Positions 35,907 through 44,214 of a stretch of 64,000 nt of DNA are shown piece by piece. The notes under the pieces are model-generated. The model saw only the letters and a list, made by a program, of their open reading frames with translations. It did not search any database and was not told the origin of the DNA. The stretch is taken from assembly GCF_028369295.1 (NCBI RefSeq), contig NZ_JAQMYP010000037.1, forward strand, positions 42,510 through 106,509, written 5' to 3'. The stretch comes from Streptomyces sp. HD. Lineage in GTDB: Bacteria; Actinomycetota; Actinomycetes; Streptomycetales; Streptomycetaceae. The position numbers were made by a program, and so were the translations under genes. Every line of letters starts with the position of its first letter. The stretch's first letter is position 1.

Positions 35907-35937
35907 GGTCGAGCCCCTTCAAGGTGCCGTTACTACA

Positions 35938-36018
35938 GCGCCCCGTCAGGGGCGCGGGACTGTGTCGATTTGCGGCTCCGCCGCGTGGGCGCGACCAGCC
36001 ACGAACGGCCCGCAGCGA
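35938..36018 (+). repeat. Dispersed intergenic repeat, copy B
   Basis: Starts with the hairpin GCGCCCCGTCAGGGGCGC, then a T/A-containing spacer, GCGGCTCCGCCGCG and GTGGGCGCGACCAGCC, ending GGCCCGCAG. It shares order and most bases with copies A and C. It lies between two co-oriented genes (shikimate dehydrogenase and qsuB) and could uncouple their transcription. Confidence 0.8.
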
Positions 36019-36027
36019 ACACACCGG

Positions 36028-36915
36028 CTAACCCGCCGAGCTCTCCACGACCCCGGCCATCTCAGCAATGTCCGCCAGCATTCGCCCACTGTCAGGCTCA
36101 CGACCGGTGAACAGCCGAAACGCATCCGCAGCCTGGAAAACAGCCATCCCGCCCCCGTCCAGAGCGGCGCAGCCCACCGCCCGGGCGGCCCGCAGCAGCT
36201 CCGTCTCCAGCGGCCGATAGACCACCTCGGCAACCCACAACCCGGGATGAAGCAGTTCCGCGGCGAAGGGCAGACCCGGGTGGGCGGCCATGCCGGTAGG
36301 GGTGGCATGCACGATGCCGTCGGCCGAGCCGAGCAACTGGGCCAGCTGATCCGGCGCCGCGGCGGCGGCACGCCCCGCGCCGAAGTGCCGGTTCAACGCC
36401 CCGGCGAGACCCACCGCCCGGTCGCCAAGCGCGTCGACGACAGTCACCCGCTCCGCGCCGAGCGTCAGCACGGCATGCGCGACGGCCGCCCCCGCTCCCC
36501 CGGCCCCCAGCTGCACGACCCGTTCCAGCGGAGCTTCCGGCAGCCCGCGCGCGAACGACGCGGCGAAGCCGGTGACGTCCGTGTTGTGGCCGACGGCCCG
36601 GCCGTCCTCGAAGACGACGGTGTTGACCGCGCCCAGCGCCTCGGCCTGCGGGGCGAGCGCGTCGAGGTGCTCGATGACGAGCTGCTTGCAGGGGTGGGTG
36701 ATGTTGAGCCCGTCGAAGCCCAGGTCACGGGCGGCCCGCACCAGGTCGCCCACCGCCTCGGGCGGGACGCCGAGCATGTCGATGTCGATGAGCCGGTACA
36801 GATAGCGCAGCCCCTGCCGGTCGGCCTCCCGCTCGTGCAGCGCCGGGCTGAGCGAGGGGCCGATGCCGGAACCGATCAGCCCGACGAGATACGAGTCCTT
36901 GGCGCCCTTGACCAC
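36028..36915 (-). CDS. Shikimate/quinate dehydrogenase
   Basis: 295 residues from GTG 36915 (AGGAGG 7 nt upstream); an ATG at 36966 lies inside the operator and is less likely. The substrate motif is SLSPALHEREADRQGL, the catalytic Lys/Asp region GLNITHPCKQLVIEHLD, cofactor binding VVQLGAGGAGAAVAHAVLTLGAERVTVVDA, and NTDVTGF is typical. Asp at the end of the second cofactor strand (VVDA) suggests NAD use, as in catabolic quinate/shikimate dehydrogenases (QsuD/YdiB type). Context with QsuB and a shikimate-type permease supports a catabolic role rather than AroE. It is divergent from the TetR gene. Confidence 0.88.
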   Translation of the reverse strand: MVKGAKDSYLVGLIGSGIGPSLSPALHEREADRQGLRYLYRLIDIDMLGVPPEAVGDLVRAARDLGFDGLNITHPCKQLVIEHLDALAPQAEALGAVNTVVFEDGRAVGHNTDVTGFAASFARGLPEAPLERVVQLGAGGAGAAVAHAVLTLGAERVTVVDALGDRAVGLAGALNRHFGAGRAAAAAPDQLAQLLGSADGIVHATPTGMAAHPGLPFAAELLHPGLWVAEVVYRPLETELLRAARAVGCAALDGGGMAVFQAADAFRLFTGREPDSGRMLADIAEMAGVVESSAG

Positions 36916-36937
36916 CGGGAGACCTCCTGAGCGGCTC

Positions 36938-36963
36938 ACTAATGTACGAACTGGTGAGTTAGT
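36938..36963. promoter_or_regulatory. Operator 1 of the shikimate module (dehydrogenase promoter)
   Basis: Read on the minus strand the site begins ACTAACT, has CCAGT in the centre and ends ATTAG(T). Over 25 bp it matches the site at 37824-37848 at 18 positions by eye. It covers the region just upstream of the dehydrogenase ribosome site, as expected for a TetR repressor site. Confidence 0.65.
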
Positions 36964-37083
36964 CATAGCAGGCGGCACGGAGCTTGGGAAGACCTGCCCC
37001 GGCACACGGAACGGCGGGGCTTCTACAATCACCGGCACGCGGGTGGGCCACCGGGGCGCACTCGCCCTCGCCGAAGGAAGCCG

Positions 37084-37749
37084 ATGACCAGCGTCGAAGA
37101 GCCGGCACGCGCGAACGGGCGGACCCGTGACGCCGCCCGCACCAGGGCCGAGATCCTCGACGTGGCGACGCAGGAGTTCGCCCGTGCCGGATACGACGGC
37201 GCCCGGGTGGACGAGATCGCCGCCCGCACCCGCACCACGAAGCGGATGATCTACTACTACTTCGGCGGCAAGGAGCAGCTGTTCACGGCCGTCCTTGAGC
37301 GGGCGTACGGCGTGATCCGGGAGGCCGAGCAGGAGCTCGACGTCGAGCATCTGGACCCGGTCGCAGCCATCCGCCGCCTGGCCGAGCTGACCTTCGACCA
37401 CCATGAACAGCACCCCGACTTCATCCGCCTGGTCAGCATCGAGAACATCCACGGGGCCGAGCACATCGCCGCCTCCGAGAAGCTCGGCAGGATCGGCTCG
37501 CCGGCCCTGGACGTGATCCGCCGGATCCTGGAGTCGGGACAGCGGTCCGGCCTGTTCACGGCCGACGTCGACGCCGTCGACCTGCACGCGATGATCAGCT
37601 CCTTCTGCTTCTTCCGGGTCTCCAACCGGCACACCTTCGGCGCCCTGTTCGGCCGCGACCTGGTCGATCCGGCGCAGCGGGAGCACTACCGCGCGATGCT
37701 CGGCGACATGGTGATCGCCTATCTGACCGCGGAGCGCGCGGCGGACTGA
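37084..37749 (+). CDS. TetR-family regulator of the shikimate module
   Basis: 221 residues. The N-terminal TetR helix-turn-helix (about 20-65) reads RAEILDVATQEFARAGYDGARVDEIAARTRTTKRMIYYYFGGKEQLF. The C-terminal ligand domain has TFDHHEQHPDFIRLVSIENIHGAEHI and AMISSFCFFRVSNRHTFGALFGRDL, the pattern of the TetR_C_7 type near shikimate/quinate genes. It lies between the divergent dehydrogenase and the co-directional permease, each with a copy of the same operator, so it probably represses both until shikimate, quinate or a product is present. Confidence 0.9.
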   Translation: MTSVEEPARANGRTRDAARTRAEILDVATQEFARAGYDGARVDEIAARTRTTKRMIYYYFGGKEQLFTAVLERAYGVIREAEQELDVEHLDPVAAIRRLAELTFDHHEQHPDFIRLVSIENIHGAEHIAASEKLGRIGSPALDVIRRILESGQRSGLFTADVDAVDLHAMISSFCFFRVSNRHTFGALFGRDLVDPAQREHYRAMLGDMVIAYLTAERAAD

Positions 37750-37823
37750 AGCGGCGGACCAAGTCGTACGGCGTCACCTCTTGACACCCGGGAAACGTGG
37801 GCGCAACATCCGTAGCCACCGCT

Positions 37824-37848
37824 ACTAACTACCCAGTGGGTTAATTAG
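37824..37848. promoter_or_regulatory. Operator 2 of the shikimate module (permease promoter)
   Basis: Contains ACTAACT, central ACCCAGTGGGT (a perfect 11 bp palindrome) and terminal AATTAG. It matches operator 1 in position order and 18 of 25 bases, and sits about 97 bp upstream of the permease gene after a run of T/C-rich repeats. Confidence 0.65.
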
Positions 37849-37944
37849 CCGGGATCCGGCCCTTCCCCTTCCTCGCCTTCTTCCTCGCCTTCTCACGTTT
37901 CCGCTCACTCCGCCTATGTTGGAGTCCCCTCGAAGGAGCACGCC

Positions 37945-39291
37945 GTGTCCGTCCCCGTCCCCCAAGCCCCGCCCGGGCAGCCGAGGAAAGCCGCCACCGC
38001 CGCCTGGATCGGCAGCGCCCTTGAGTACTACGACTTCTTCATCTACGGCAGCGCGGCGGCGCTGATCTTCCCCGAGGTCTTCTTCGACGAGTCCGACCCG
38101 GCGACGGCCACCCTGCTGTCGCTGGCCACGTTCGGTGTGGCGTACGCGGCCCGGCCGATCGGCGCGCTGTTCCTCGGTCACTTCGGCGACCGTATGGGCC
38201 GTAAGAAGATCATGGTCTTCACGCTGATCCTGATGGGCATCTCGACGTTCCTGATCGGCTGTCTGCCCACCCGCGACCAGGTCGGCACCCTCGCGCCCGT
38301 CCTGCTGGTGCTGTGCCGGGTGCTCCAGGGCATCTCGGCGGCCGGCGAGCAGGCCAGCGCCAACTCGATGACGCTGGAACACGCGCCACCGCATCGGCGC
38401 GGCTTCTTCACCAGCTTCACGCTGAGCGGCACACAGGGCGGGCAGCTACTGGCGACGCTGGTCTTCATCCCGGTCGCCGCGCTGCCGGAGGAGCAGCTGC
38501 TGTCGTGGGGCTGGCGGGTGCCGTTCTGGATGAGCGTGGCGGTCGCCGTCGTCGGCTACGTCATCCGCCGCAAGCTTGAGGAGACGCCGGCCTTCGAGCA
38601 GCAGGCCGCCACCGAGGGCGTCGCCAAGCTGCCGCTCGCGGTGCTGATGCGGGAGCACTGGGCGGATGTGCTGCGGGTGATCGGCGGCGCGCTGATCGCC
38701 TCGGTCAGCACGATCTTCACGGTGTGGGCGCTGTCGTACGCCACCAGCGACTCGGTCGGGATGAGCAAGTCGTCGATGCTGTGGGTGGGCGCCTTCGCCA
38801 ACCTGGTCGCCCTCGCCGCGATCCCGCTGTGGGCCACGCTGTCGGACCGTATCGGCCGCCGCCCGGTGTATCTGATCGGCGCCGCCGGCAGCGCGGTGAT
38901 GATGTTCCTCTACCTGTGGTCGATCTCCACCGGCTCCTACCCGCTGACCCTGCTGCTCGGCGTCGTCACCTTCGGTGTGGTCTACAGCGCCGCGAACGGC
39001 GTGTGGCCCTCCTTCTACGGCGAGATGTTCTCCACCCGGGTCCGGCTGTCCGGCATGGCCATCGGCACCCAGATCGGCTTCGCGGTCGCCGGTTTCGCGG
39101 TCACCTTCGCCGCGCAGATCGCGGGCCCGAACGGCGACGACTGGTCCGCGGTGGCCCTCTTCACGGCGGCCCTGTGCGTGCCGCCGGTCGTGGCCGCGCT
39201 GTCCGCCCGCGAGACGGCGAAGATCCCGACGGAACAGCTGGGCGAGCGGGCGGCGGGGCAGGCCCCGCAGCCGGCAAAGGTGACCGCCTGA
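37945..39291 (+). CDS. MHS-family MFS permease, probable shikimate/quinate uptake
   Basis: 448 residues, 12 predicted membrane helices. The N-terminus AAWIGSALEYYDFFIYGSAAALIFPEVFF is the metabolite:H+ symporter signature; GHFGDRMGRKKIMVF (near 80) is the MFS loop motif and ATLSDRIGRRPVYLIG its second copy. MHS members include the shikimate transporter ShiA and alpha-ketoglutarate permease. Linkage to shikimate dehydrogenase, QsuB and a common operator points to shikimate or quinate as substrate. The GTG start has AAGGAG upstream. Confidence 0.9.
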   Translation: MSVPVPQAPPGQPRKAATAAWIGSALEYYDFFIYGSAAALIFPEVFFDESDPATATLLSLATFGVAYAARPIGALFLGHFGDRMGRKKIMVFTLILMGISTFLIGCLPTRDQVGTLAPVLLVLCRVLQGISAAGEQASANSMTLEHAPPHRRGFFTSFTLSGTQGGQLLATLVFIPVAALPEEQLLSWGWRVPFWMSVAVAVVGYVIRRKLEETPAFEQQAATEGVAKLPLAVLMREHWADVLRVIGGALIASVSTIFTVWALSYATSDSVGMSKSSMLWVGAFANLVALAAIPLWATLSDRIGRRPVYLIGAAGSAVMMFLYLWSISTGSYPLTLLLGVVTFGVVYSAANGVWPSFYGEMFSTRVRLSGMAIGTQIGFAVAGFAVTFAAQIAGPNGDDWSAVALFTAALCVPPVVAALSARETAKIPTEQLGERAAGQAPQPAKVTA

Positions 39292-39360
39292 CTGTCAGCG
39301 GGTCCCCGGACGCCAAGAGGGCTCCGGGGACCCGGGCACCGAACAGCCCACCGCGGTGTC

Positions 39361-39437
39361 GCGCCCCTCAAGGGGCGTGGGGCTGTATCAATATGCGGCT
39401 CCGCCGCGTGGGCGCGACCAGCCCCCACCGGCCCGCA
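39361..39437 (+). repeat. Dispersed intergenic repeat, copy C
   Basis: GCGCCCCTCAAGGGGCGTGG hairpin, GCTGTATCAATAT, GCGGCTCCGCCGCG hairpin, GTGGGCGCGACCAGCC and GGCCCGCAG. It is nearly identical to copy A in reverse. It lies between the convergent permease and glycosyltransferase genes. Confidence 0.8.
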
Positions 39438-39443
39438 GGTGAA

Positions 39444-41639
39444 TCACTGCGCTTCCGGCGGAGCGCTCAGCAGCTCCGTCCAGGTCTCGGCGACCCGGTC
39501 CAGCGAGAAGCCCTCCCGAACCTGGGTGCGGGCCAGGTCACCGGCGGAGCGCCAGTCGTCCTCCGCCAGCGAGGCGATCGCCTCCGCCATCGCCCCGGGG
39601 CTGTCATGGATCCACCGCCGGTCGTAGATCTCGTCCGCGCCGGGCCACGGCAGCAGCGAGGGTACGGCGCCGGAGGCCATGCCCTCGGCGGGCGCGAGGT
39701 GGAAGCTCTCGTCGTCGCTGGTGGACAGCACATGCCCGACCCGCCGCAGCCAGCCCGCCACGTCCGGCCCGAACGAGTCGAAGACGACGGCCCCTTCGAG
39801 CAGTGGTGAGGTCTGCATCCGGCGCAGCACGGCTTCGTAGTGGGCGCGCTCCTCGGGCTTGTTCCAGATCCACCAGTACTCCCACGGCGGCTTGGACTTG
39901 ACCGACAGATGCCAGCGCGGGTCGTGGGCGCGCAGCGCCTCCAGGACGTCGAGACCGAGGTCGAGGCGTTTACGGCTGGGCGCGATGCCGATCATGCCGA
40001 GGCGGTGCTCGGCGCCCGGTGCCTTGGGGCGGTCGAGCTGGTCGGTGTCGACCCAGTTGGGGACGACGACGATCTTCGAGGCGGGCCAGCCGGTGTGCTC
40101 CCGGGTGCGGCGGGCGTAGTAGGGGCTGACGCACACCACCCGGTCGACGGCGTCGATGTCGACCTGGCGGGGCCACGGGGCGTCCAGCTCGAAACGGTGC
40201 AGCCGTACGACGAGCCGGCTGCCGCGCCGCTTGTGACGGCTGTACCAGACGGCGGCGGGGCCGCACCATTCGACGACCACCACGTCCGCCCAGTCGGCGA
40301 GTTCACGACTCGCGTCCGGGTCGTGGCGGGCGAGCGCGGGCCATGCGTCGACCCGTACGTCGAGGCCGGGAGTCGAGCGGAAGTGGTCGAGCAGCCGGGT
40401 GAGGAACTTCAGGTCGTGCCCGGCGACGCCCACGCGCAGCGGCCGCTGACGCCTCATCACCTCGACGGGTGCGGCGGGGAAGGCCCGGTCGAGGTGGGTG
40501 CGCCAGCGGGCGGCCGCTCCGTCCAGGGTGTACTGGCGGGCGGCGGCGCGGCAGCGGTCGGCCGCGAGGCGCCGCGCTTCCGGCTCACGCACGGCCCGCG
40601 CCACGGCTTCGACGGCGTCGTCGAGTCCGGCGCGTCCGGGCACGAACAGCGGATAGTCGGTGCCCAGCAGCGCCTCGTGTGCCGGGGTGCGGTTGAGGAC
40701 CACGGGCAGGTTCAGCGCCCCGAACTCCAGCACCTTGGTGGACAGTTCGAGGCTGGAGTCGAGCACCGGGTCCCGCCAGCCGAGGCCCAGGTCGCAGTCG
40801 GCGGCGATGCGCATGGCCTCCGCACGGGGCTGTCCGCCGTGGTGGTGGACGCCGGGCGAGCCGGCCAGGGCCCGCGCCATGTCCGCCCGGAAGTCGGGGT
40901 GGGACGCGTCGTCGTGGATCTTGTCGCCGACGGTGTGCAGTTCGGCGGGGATGCCCCGTTCGGCGAGCAGCTGCGGCAGCCGGGTCATGGGCAGGGTGTT
41001 CCAGCGGGGCGCGAACTTGCCGGTGTAGACGAGCCGCAGCGGGTCGTGCGGTCCGTCCCGGTCGGGCATTTCGAAGTCCGGCTCGGGCACGGCGGGCGGA
41101 CTGAGCACACACTTGCCGCAGGCCTCGGGCACCCAGGTCTCCAGGAAGCAGCGCAACTCCTCGGTCTGGCACAGGAGTCGGTGCGACGCCTCGGCGATCC
41201 GGGTGAGTTCCGCGCGGGCCGACTCGGTCATCTCGGCGGCCGACTGCGGGATGTCGGTGAGATAGGCCCAGATCCGCCCGTCGAAGGTGCCGTCGGCGAC
41301 CACTCGCGAGACCAGTCGCCGGCCGCGCAGCACCAGCAGATCGCAGGGGTCGTCCTCGTCGAGCCGGGTGAGCACCTGTGCCGCCTGCACCGGCGACATC
41401 GGCCGGTCGGCCAGACCCGGCAGCCACCGCTCCTCGTGCGGGCGCACCAGGGTGACTCCGGACAGCTCGGCCAGCGGATCGGTCAACCGGCCGGTGCGGA
41501 CGGGGGACTTGAGGACGAGTCGGCTCTCGCAGCCCGCCCGCGACAGGGCCTGCACCGTCGACTGGGCCCACACGGCGGAGCCGTCGATGAGGTTGAGGTC
41601 GACGTCGCCGTAGACGAGGGCCCGCAGCGTACGGCTCAT
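39444..41639 (-). CDS. Tandem-domain glycosyltransferase (two GT-B modules)
   Basis: 731 residues from ATG 41639, which overlaps the upstream stop by ATGA. Residues 1-360 form one GT-B-like module (VYGDVDLNLIDGSAVWAQSTVQAL; LRLVYTGKFAPRWNT; DLGLGWRD...STKVLEFGALNLPVVLNR). Residues 365-725 form a second, GT4-like one (VVCVSPYYARR; VVPNWVDTDQLDRPK; LGMIGIAPSRKRLDLGLDVLEAL; FHLAPAEGMASGAVPSLL). Two modules could add two successive sugars to a surface glycan. It is the last gene of the minus-strand half of the polysaccharide locus. Donor and acceptor are not predictable. Confidence 0.82.
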   Translation of the reverse strand: MSRTLRALVYGDVDLNLIDGSAVWAQSTVQALSRAGCESRLVLKSPVRTGRLTDPLAELSGVTLVRPHEERWLPGLADRPMSPVQAAQVLTRLDEDDPCDLLVLRGRRLVSRVVADGTFDGRIWAYLTDIPQSAAEMTESARAELTRIAEASHRLLCQTEELRCFLETWVPEACGKCVLSPPAVPEPDFEMPDRDGPHDPLRLVYTGKFAPRWNTLPMTRLPQLLAERGIPAELHTVGDKIHDDASHPDFRADMARALAGSPGVHHHGGQPRAEAMRIAADCDLGLGWRDPVLDSSLELSTKVLEFGALNLPVVLNRTPAHEALLGTDYPLFVPGRAGLDDAVEAVARAVREPEARRLAADRCRAAARQYTLDGAAARWRTHLDRAFPAAPVEVMRRQRPLRVGVAGHDLKFLTRLLDHFRSTPGLDVRVDAWPALARHDPDASRELADWADVVVVEWCGPAAVWYSRHKRRGSRLVVRLHRFELDAPWPRQVDIDAVDRVVCVSPYYARRTREHTGWPASKIVVVPNWVDTDQLDRPKAPGAEHRLGMIGIAPSRKRLDLGLDVLEALRAHDPRWHLSVKSKPPWEYWWIWNKPEERAHYEAVLRRMQTSPLLEGAVVFDSFGPDVAGWLRRVGHVLSTSDDESFHLAPAEGMASGAVPSLLPWPGADEIYDRRWIHDSPGAMAEAIASLAEDDWRSAGDLARTQVREGFSLDRVAETWTELLSAPPEAQ

Positions 41640-43453
41640 GACGGCTCCTTCCCGCGCACGGCGAACAGACGGTGCCCCCGGCCGGCCCAACTGTCCGGCG
41701 CCGTACCGGACATGTGCAGCGCCCGGCGCGTCAGCAGGGGGCGCAGCGACGGTACGAAGACGTAGTCGTCGGCGGCCGGTGTGTGGCCCACGGCGTCGGC
41801 GCCGGAGTACTCCTGGGCGCACATCAGGTCCAGCAGCAGGGTGTCGGGCCGGTCCTCGGTGAGGTCCGTCCAGTCGGCGACCCAGGGTGCCAGGGGCTGC
41901 CCCTGCCGTACGGTCACCCCGGCGGCGGCGAGTTCGTCGAGCCCCGCCGGGTCGGGCACGACGACCTCGGCCGGGCGGTGCAGCTGGCCGAGCACCTGGC
42001 CGACGAGCCGGGCGACCTCGGTACGGTCCCGGGGCGCGGCCAGCACCGCGACGCGCCGCTCGTCCAGCGGATCAGGAGCGCCGGACAGCTTCGCCAGCCG
42101 CCCCAGTCGTACCCGGGTGCTGTCCTCCCGGAACACCTCGCGCAGCCGTTCCCGGCCCTCGGTCGCCGGGTCGAGCCGGGCGAGCCGTACGCCGGTGTCG
42201 GCGTCGACGACGGCGTCCCAGGCGAACCGGGCCAGCCCGGGTGCGGCGGAGGCGGGAGCGTCCCGCCACAGTACGGCCGACCGGCCCAACACCCTTGCCT
42301 CGGCGAGCAGTTCGGCCAGAGTTCGGTCCAGGTCGGGGGCCAGCCCGGTGCCCGTGAGCCACCAGGGGCCGTCGCCCGTGCAGGCGCTCAGCTGTACGAG
42401 GAGCACGTCGGGGTCGGTGCGTTGCAGGAGCAGTCGCCCGTCGTGCGGCAGCAGCCGGTTGACGACCACCTCGGCGGCGAAGTCCTCGGCGGTGGCGGTG
42501 GTGAGCACTCCGGCGACGACGAGGCGGTCACGGGGCACCGAGGTCAGGGCCCGATGGGCGAGGTGGAAGCGGTCGTTGACGGGCGCGTCCGGCTCGGCCT
42601 GAGGCTTCGCCGCCCCGCCGGACACCTGCCCGGCGGACCGACGCCGGCCGCGCCACAGCCCGTACAGCTCCCCCGGCAGCCGCGCCGCCCGCCGCTTCGG
42701 CGACCGCGCCGCCGCCACCAGCGCCTTCCCCACCCTGAGCGACGTCGATCCCTCCAGCATGCGCACCCGCGCCTGGAGCACCTCCACCCGCTCCCGCGCC
42801 GACCGCAGCGCCGCGGTGACCTGCTCCTTCTCCCGTACGGCGGCGGCGAGCCGGTCGGCGAGCCCGTCCTGCCCGGCGGCGGCCCGGGTCCGCTCCGCCT
42901 CCTCGACGCTCGCTTCCAGATCCAGCACCCGCGCGCGCAGGGACCGGGAGGCGAGGTCGGCGAAGACGTACTCGTCGGCGATCCGCAGCGCCGTGGCGTG
43001 ACCGTCGGACGGGACCGGCCGGCCGAAGAAGTCGTGCGGCGGCAGCAGTTCGTCGGTGCGCGCGATGACCGCGCCCGCGTGCAGCTGGACATAGTCGAGA
43101 GGCGCCGCGCGCAGAACCTGGCAGCGGTGGGCGACCAGGTCGTCGAGGAGCCGGTGATAGGGGAGCTCGGAGCCACGGTGACCGAACACGATCAGCCCGC
43201 GCGCACCGGGCCTCAGCCGCGCCAGTACGGCACGACAGTCGTCCTCACCGCCGTGCAGCCCGGCGTCGGGGCCGTAGGAGAGAAGCGCCAGCTCCCCCTC
43301 GACGACGGGCTGTTCGTCGCCCTCGCCTTCGTCACGCAGGGTGACGCCGGGCGGCAGATGCAGATACGGCTCCAGACGGAGGCGGCCCCGGGTCGTGTCC
43401 ACCACCGTCGTGACGCCGTCGAGGTGCGGATGGAGCAGGTCGGTCAGACGCAT
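41636..43453 (-). CDS. Coiled-coil protein of the glycan locus, function unknown
   Basis: 605 residues. The first 150 residues (ALLSYGPDAGLHGGEDDCRAVLARLRPGARGLIVFGHRG) look like a divergent methyltransferase-like or nucleotide fold without clear motifs. Residues 175-245 are charged and heptad-like (ASVEEAERTRAAAG; LRSARERVEVLQARVRMLEG), predicted to be a coiled coil. A basic linker leads to a C-terminal alpha/beta region that may be a degenerate glycosyltransferase. The start overlaps the methyltransferase stop by one base and its own stop overlaps the next gene, so it belongs to the same operon. I do not recognise a family with certainty. Confidence 0.65.
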   Translation of the reverse strand: MRLTDLLHPHLDGVTTVVDTTRGRLRLEPYLHLPPGVTLRDEGEGDEQPVVEGELALLSYGPDAGLHGGEDDCRAVLARLRPGARGLIVFGHRGSELPYHRLLDDLVAHRCQVLRAAPLDYVQLHAGAVIARTDELLPPHDFFGRPVPSDGHATALRIADEYVFADLASRSLRARVLDLEASVEEAERTRAAAGQDGLADRLAAAVREKEQVTAALRSARERVEVLQARVRMLEGSTSLRVGKALVAAARSPKRRAARLPGELYGLWRGRRRSAGQVSGGAAKPQAEPDAPVNDRFHLAHRALTSVPRDRLVVAGVLTTATAEDFAAEVVVNRLLPHDGRLLLQRTDPDVLLVQLSACTGDGPWWLTGTGLAPDLDRTLAELLAEARVLGRSAVLWRDAPASAAPGLARFAWDAVVDADTGVRLARLDPATEGRERLREVFREDSTRVRLGRLAKLSGAPDPLDERRVAVLAAPRDRTEVARLVGQVLGQLHRPAEVVVPDPAGLDELAAAGVTVRQGQPLAPWVADWTDLTEDRPDTLLLDLMCAQEYSGADAVGHTPAADDYVFVPSLRPLLTRRALHMSGTAPDSWAGRGHRLFAVRGKEPS

Positions 43454-44214
43454 CAGCGGGTCCTCGTGAAGACGTGGAAGCCGACCCGGTCCTCCCGGAA
43501 GCCGTACGGGCTGGAGAGGATGTGCCGCAACCCCAGCGGCTCCAGTTCGGCACGGTAGGCGGCGATCGGGCGGTACACGACGAGGGCGTCGCGGTTCAGG
43601 GGCTCGGCGGCGACCTCGTCGGGGGCGTGGCCGGGGGCGTGGTCGGTCGGGACCTGGGTCGCGACGTCGGTGACGATCAGGCGGCCGGCGACCCGGACCA
43701 GGGAGGCCAGGTTGCGCAGTGCGGCCCGCCACTCCTCGTCGTCGGGCACATGGAACAGGACGTCCACGCAGACAACGATGTCGTACGGCCAGGGACTGCG
43801 CCACTCGTCGAGAGCGGCGACGGCACAGCGCGGACCGCCGCCCTCGGCGCGGGCGTGCTCGATCGCGTGCGGGCTGGTGTCGAAGGCGTCGACCCGATGC
43901 CCGCAGCGGGCCAGAGCCCGGGCGAAGTACCCCTTGCCGCAGCCTGCGTCCAGCACGAACAACGGGGCGGCCGGGCTGGACAGGTCGCCGATGAGGGAGA
44001 GCAGCGTGCCCAGTCGCCGGGCGTAGAAGATCTCGTTGGCGGTACGGTCCAGCCCGAGGTGCGCGCCGGAGGCGAGCTCGTCGTGGTCGGCGTGGCGGGT
44101 GTCCCAGTACGTGCGGGTGCTGTTGGCATACGTACCGGTGCTGTCGGCGTACGTGCCGGTGCTGTCGGCATACGTACCGGTGCTGTCGGCGTACGTGCGC
44201 GTGTCCTCAGCCAT
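43453..44214 (-). CDS. Class I SAM-dependent methyltransferase with N-terminal heptapeptide repeats
   Basis: 253 residues. After the repeat region (residues 2-36, units of the TYADSTG type), motif I is FVLDAGCGKGYFARAL (near 90), with the acidic Asp in HRVDAFDTSP and motif IV-like IVVCVDVLFHVPDDEEW. It uses S-adenosylmethionine, probably to methylate a glycan or lipid-linked sugar given its operon. ATG 44214 lies within the epimerase 3' end (8 nt overlap). The repeats are disordered, polar and tyrosine-rich, and lie outside the enzyme fold. Confidence 0.83.
   Translation of the reverse strand: MAEDTRTYADSTGTYADSTGTYADSTGTYANSTRTYWDTRHADHDELASGAHLGLDRTANEIFYARRLGTLLSLIGDLSSPAAPLFVLDAGCGKGYFARALARCGHRVDAFDTSPHAIEHARAEGGGPRCAVAALDEWRSPWPYDIVVCVDVLFHVPDDEEWRAALRNLASLVRVAGRLIVTDVATQVPTDHAPGHAPDEVAAEPLNRDALVVYRPIAAYRAELEPLGLRHILSSPYGFREDRVGFHVFTRTR
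44108..44212 (-). repeat. In-frame 21 bp tandem repeat at the methyltransferase N-terminus
   Basis: Five consecutive 21 bp units, starting at 44108, 44129, 44150, 44171 and 44192; units two and four are identical and the others differ by a few bases (the last is most degenerate). Being a multiple of three, gain or loss of units keeps the reading frame and only changes the number of seven-residue repeats. Confidence 0.9.

Noticed and set aside
36028..37686. 552-residue extension of shikimate dehydrogenase through the TetR gene
   Set aside because: Homology starts at GTG 36915, with AGGAGG in front; the extension is antisense to TetR.
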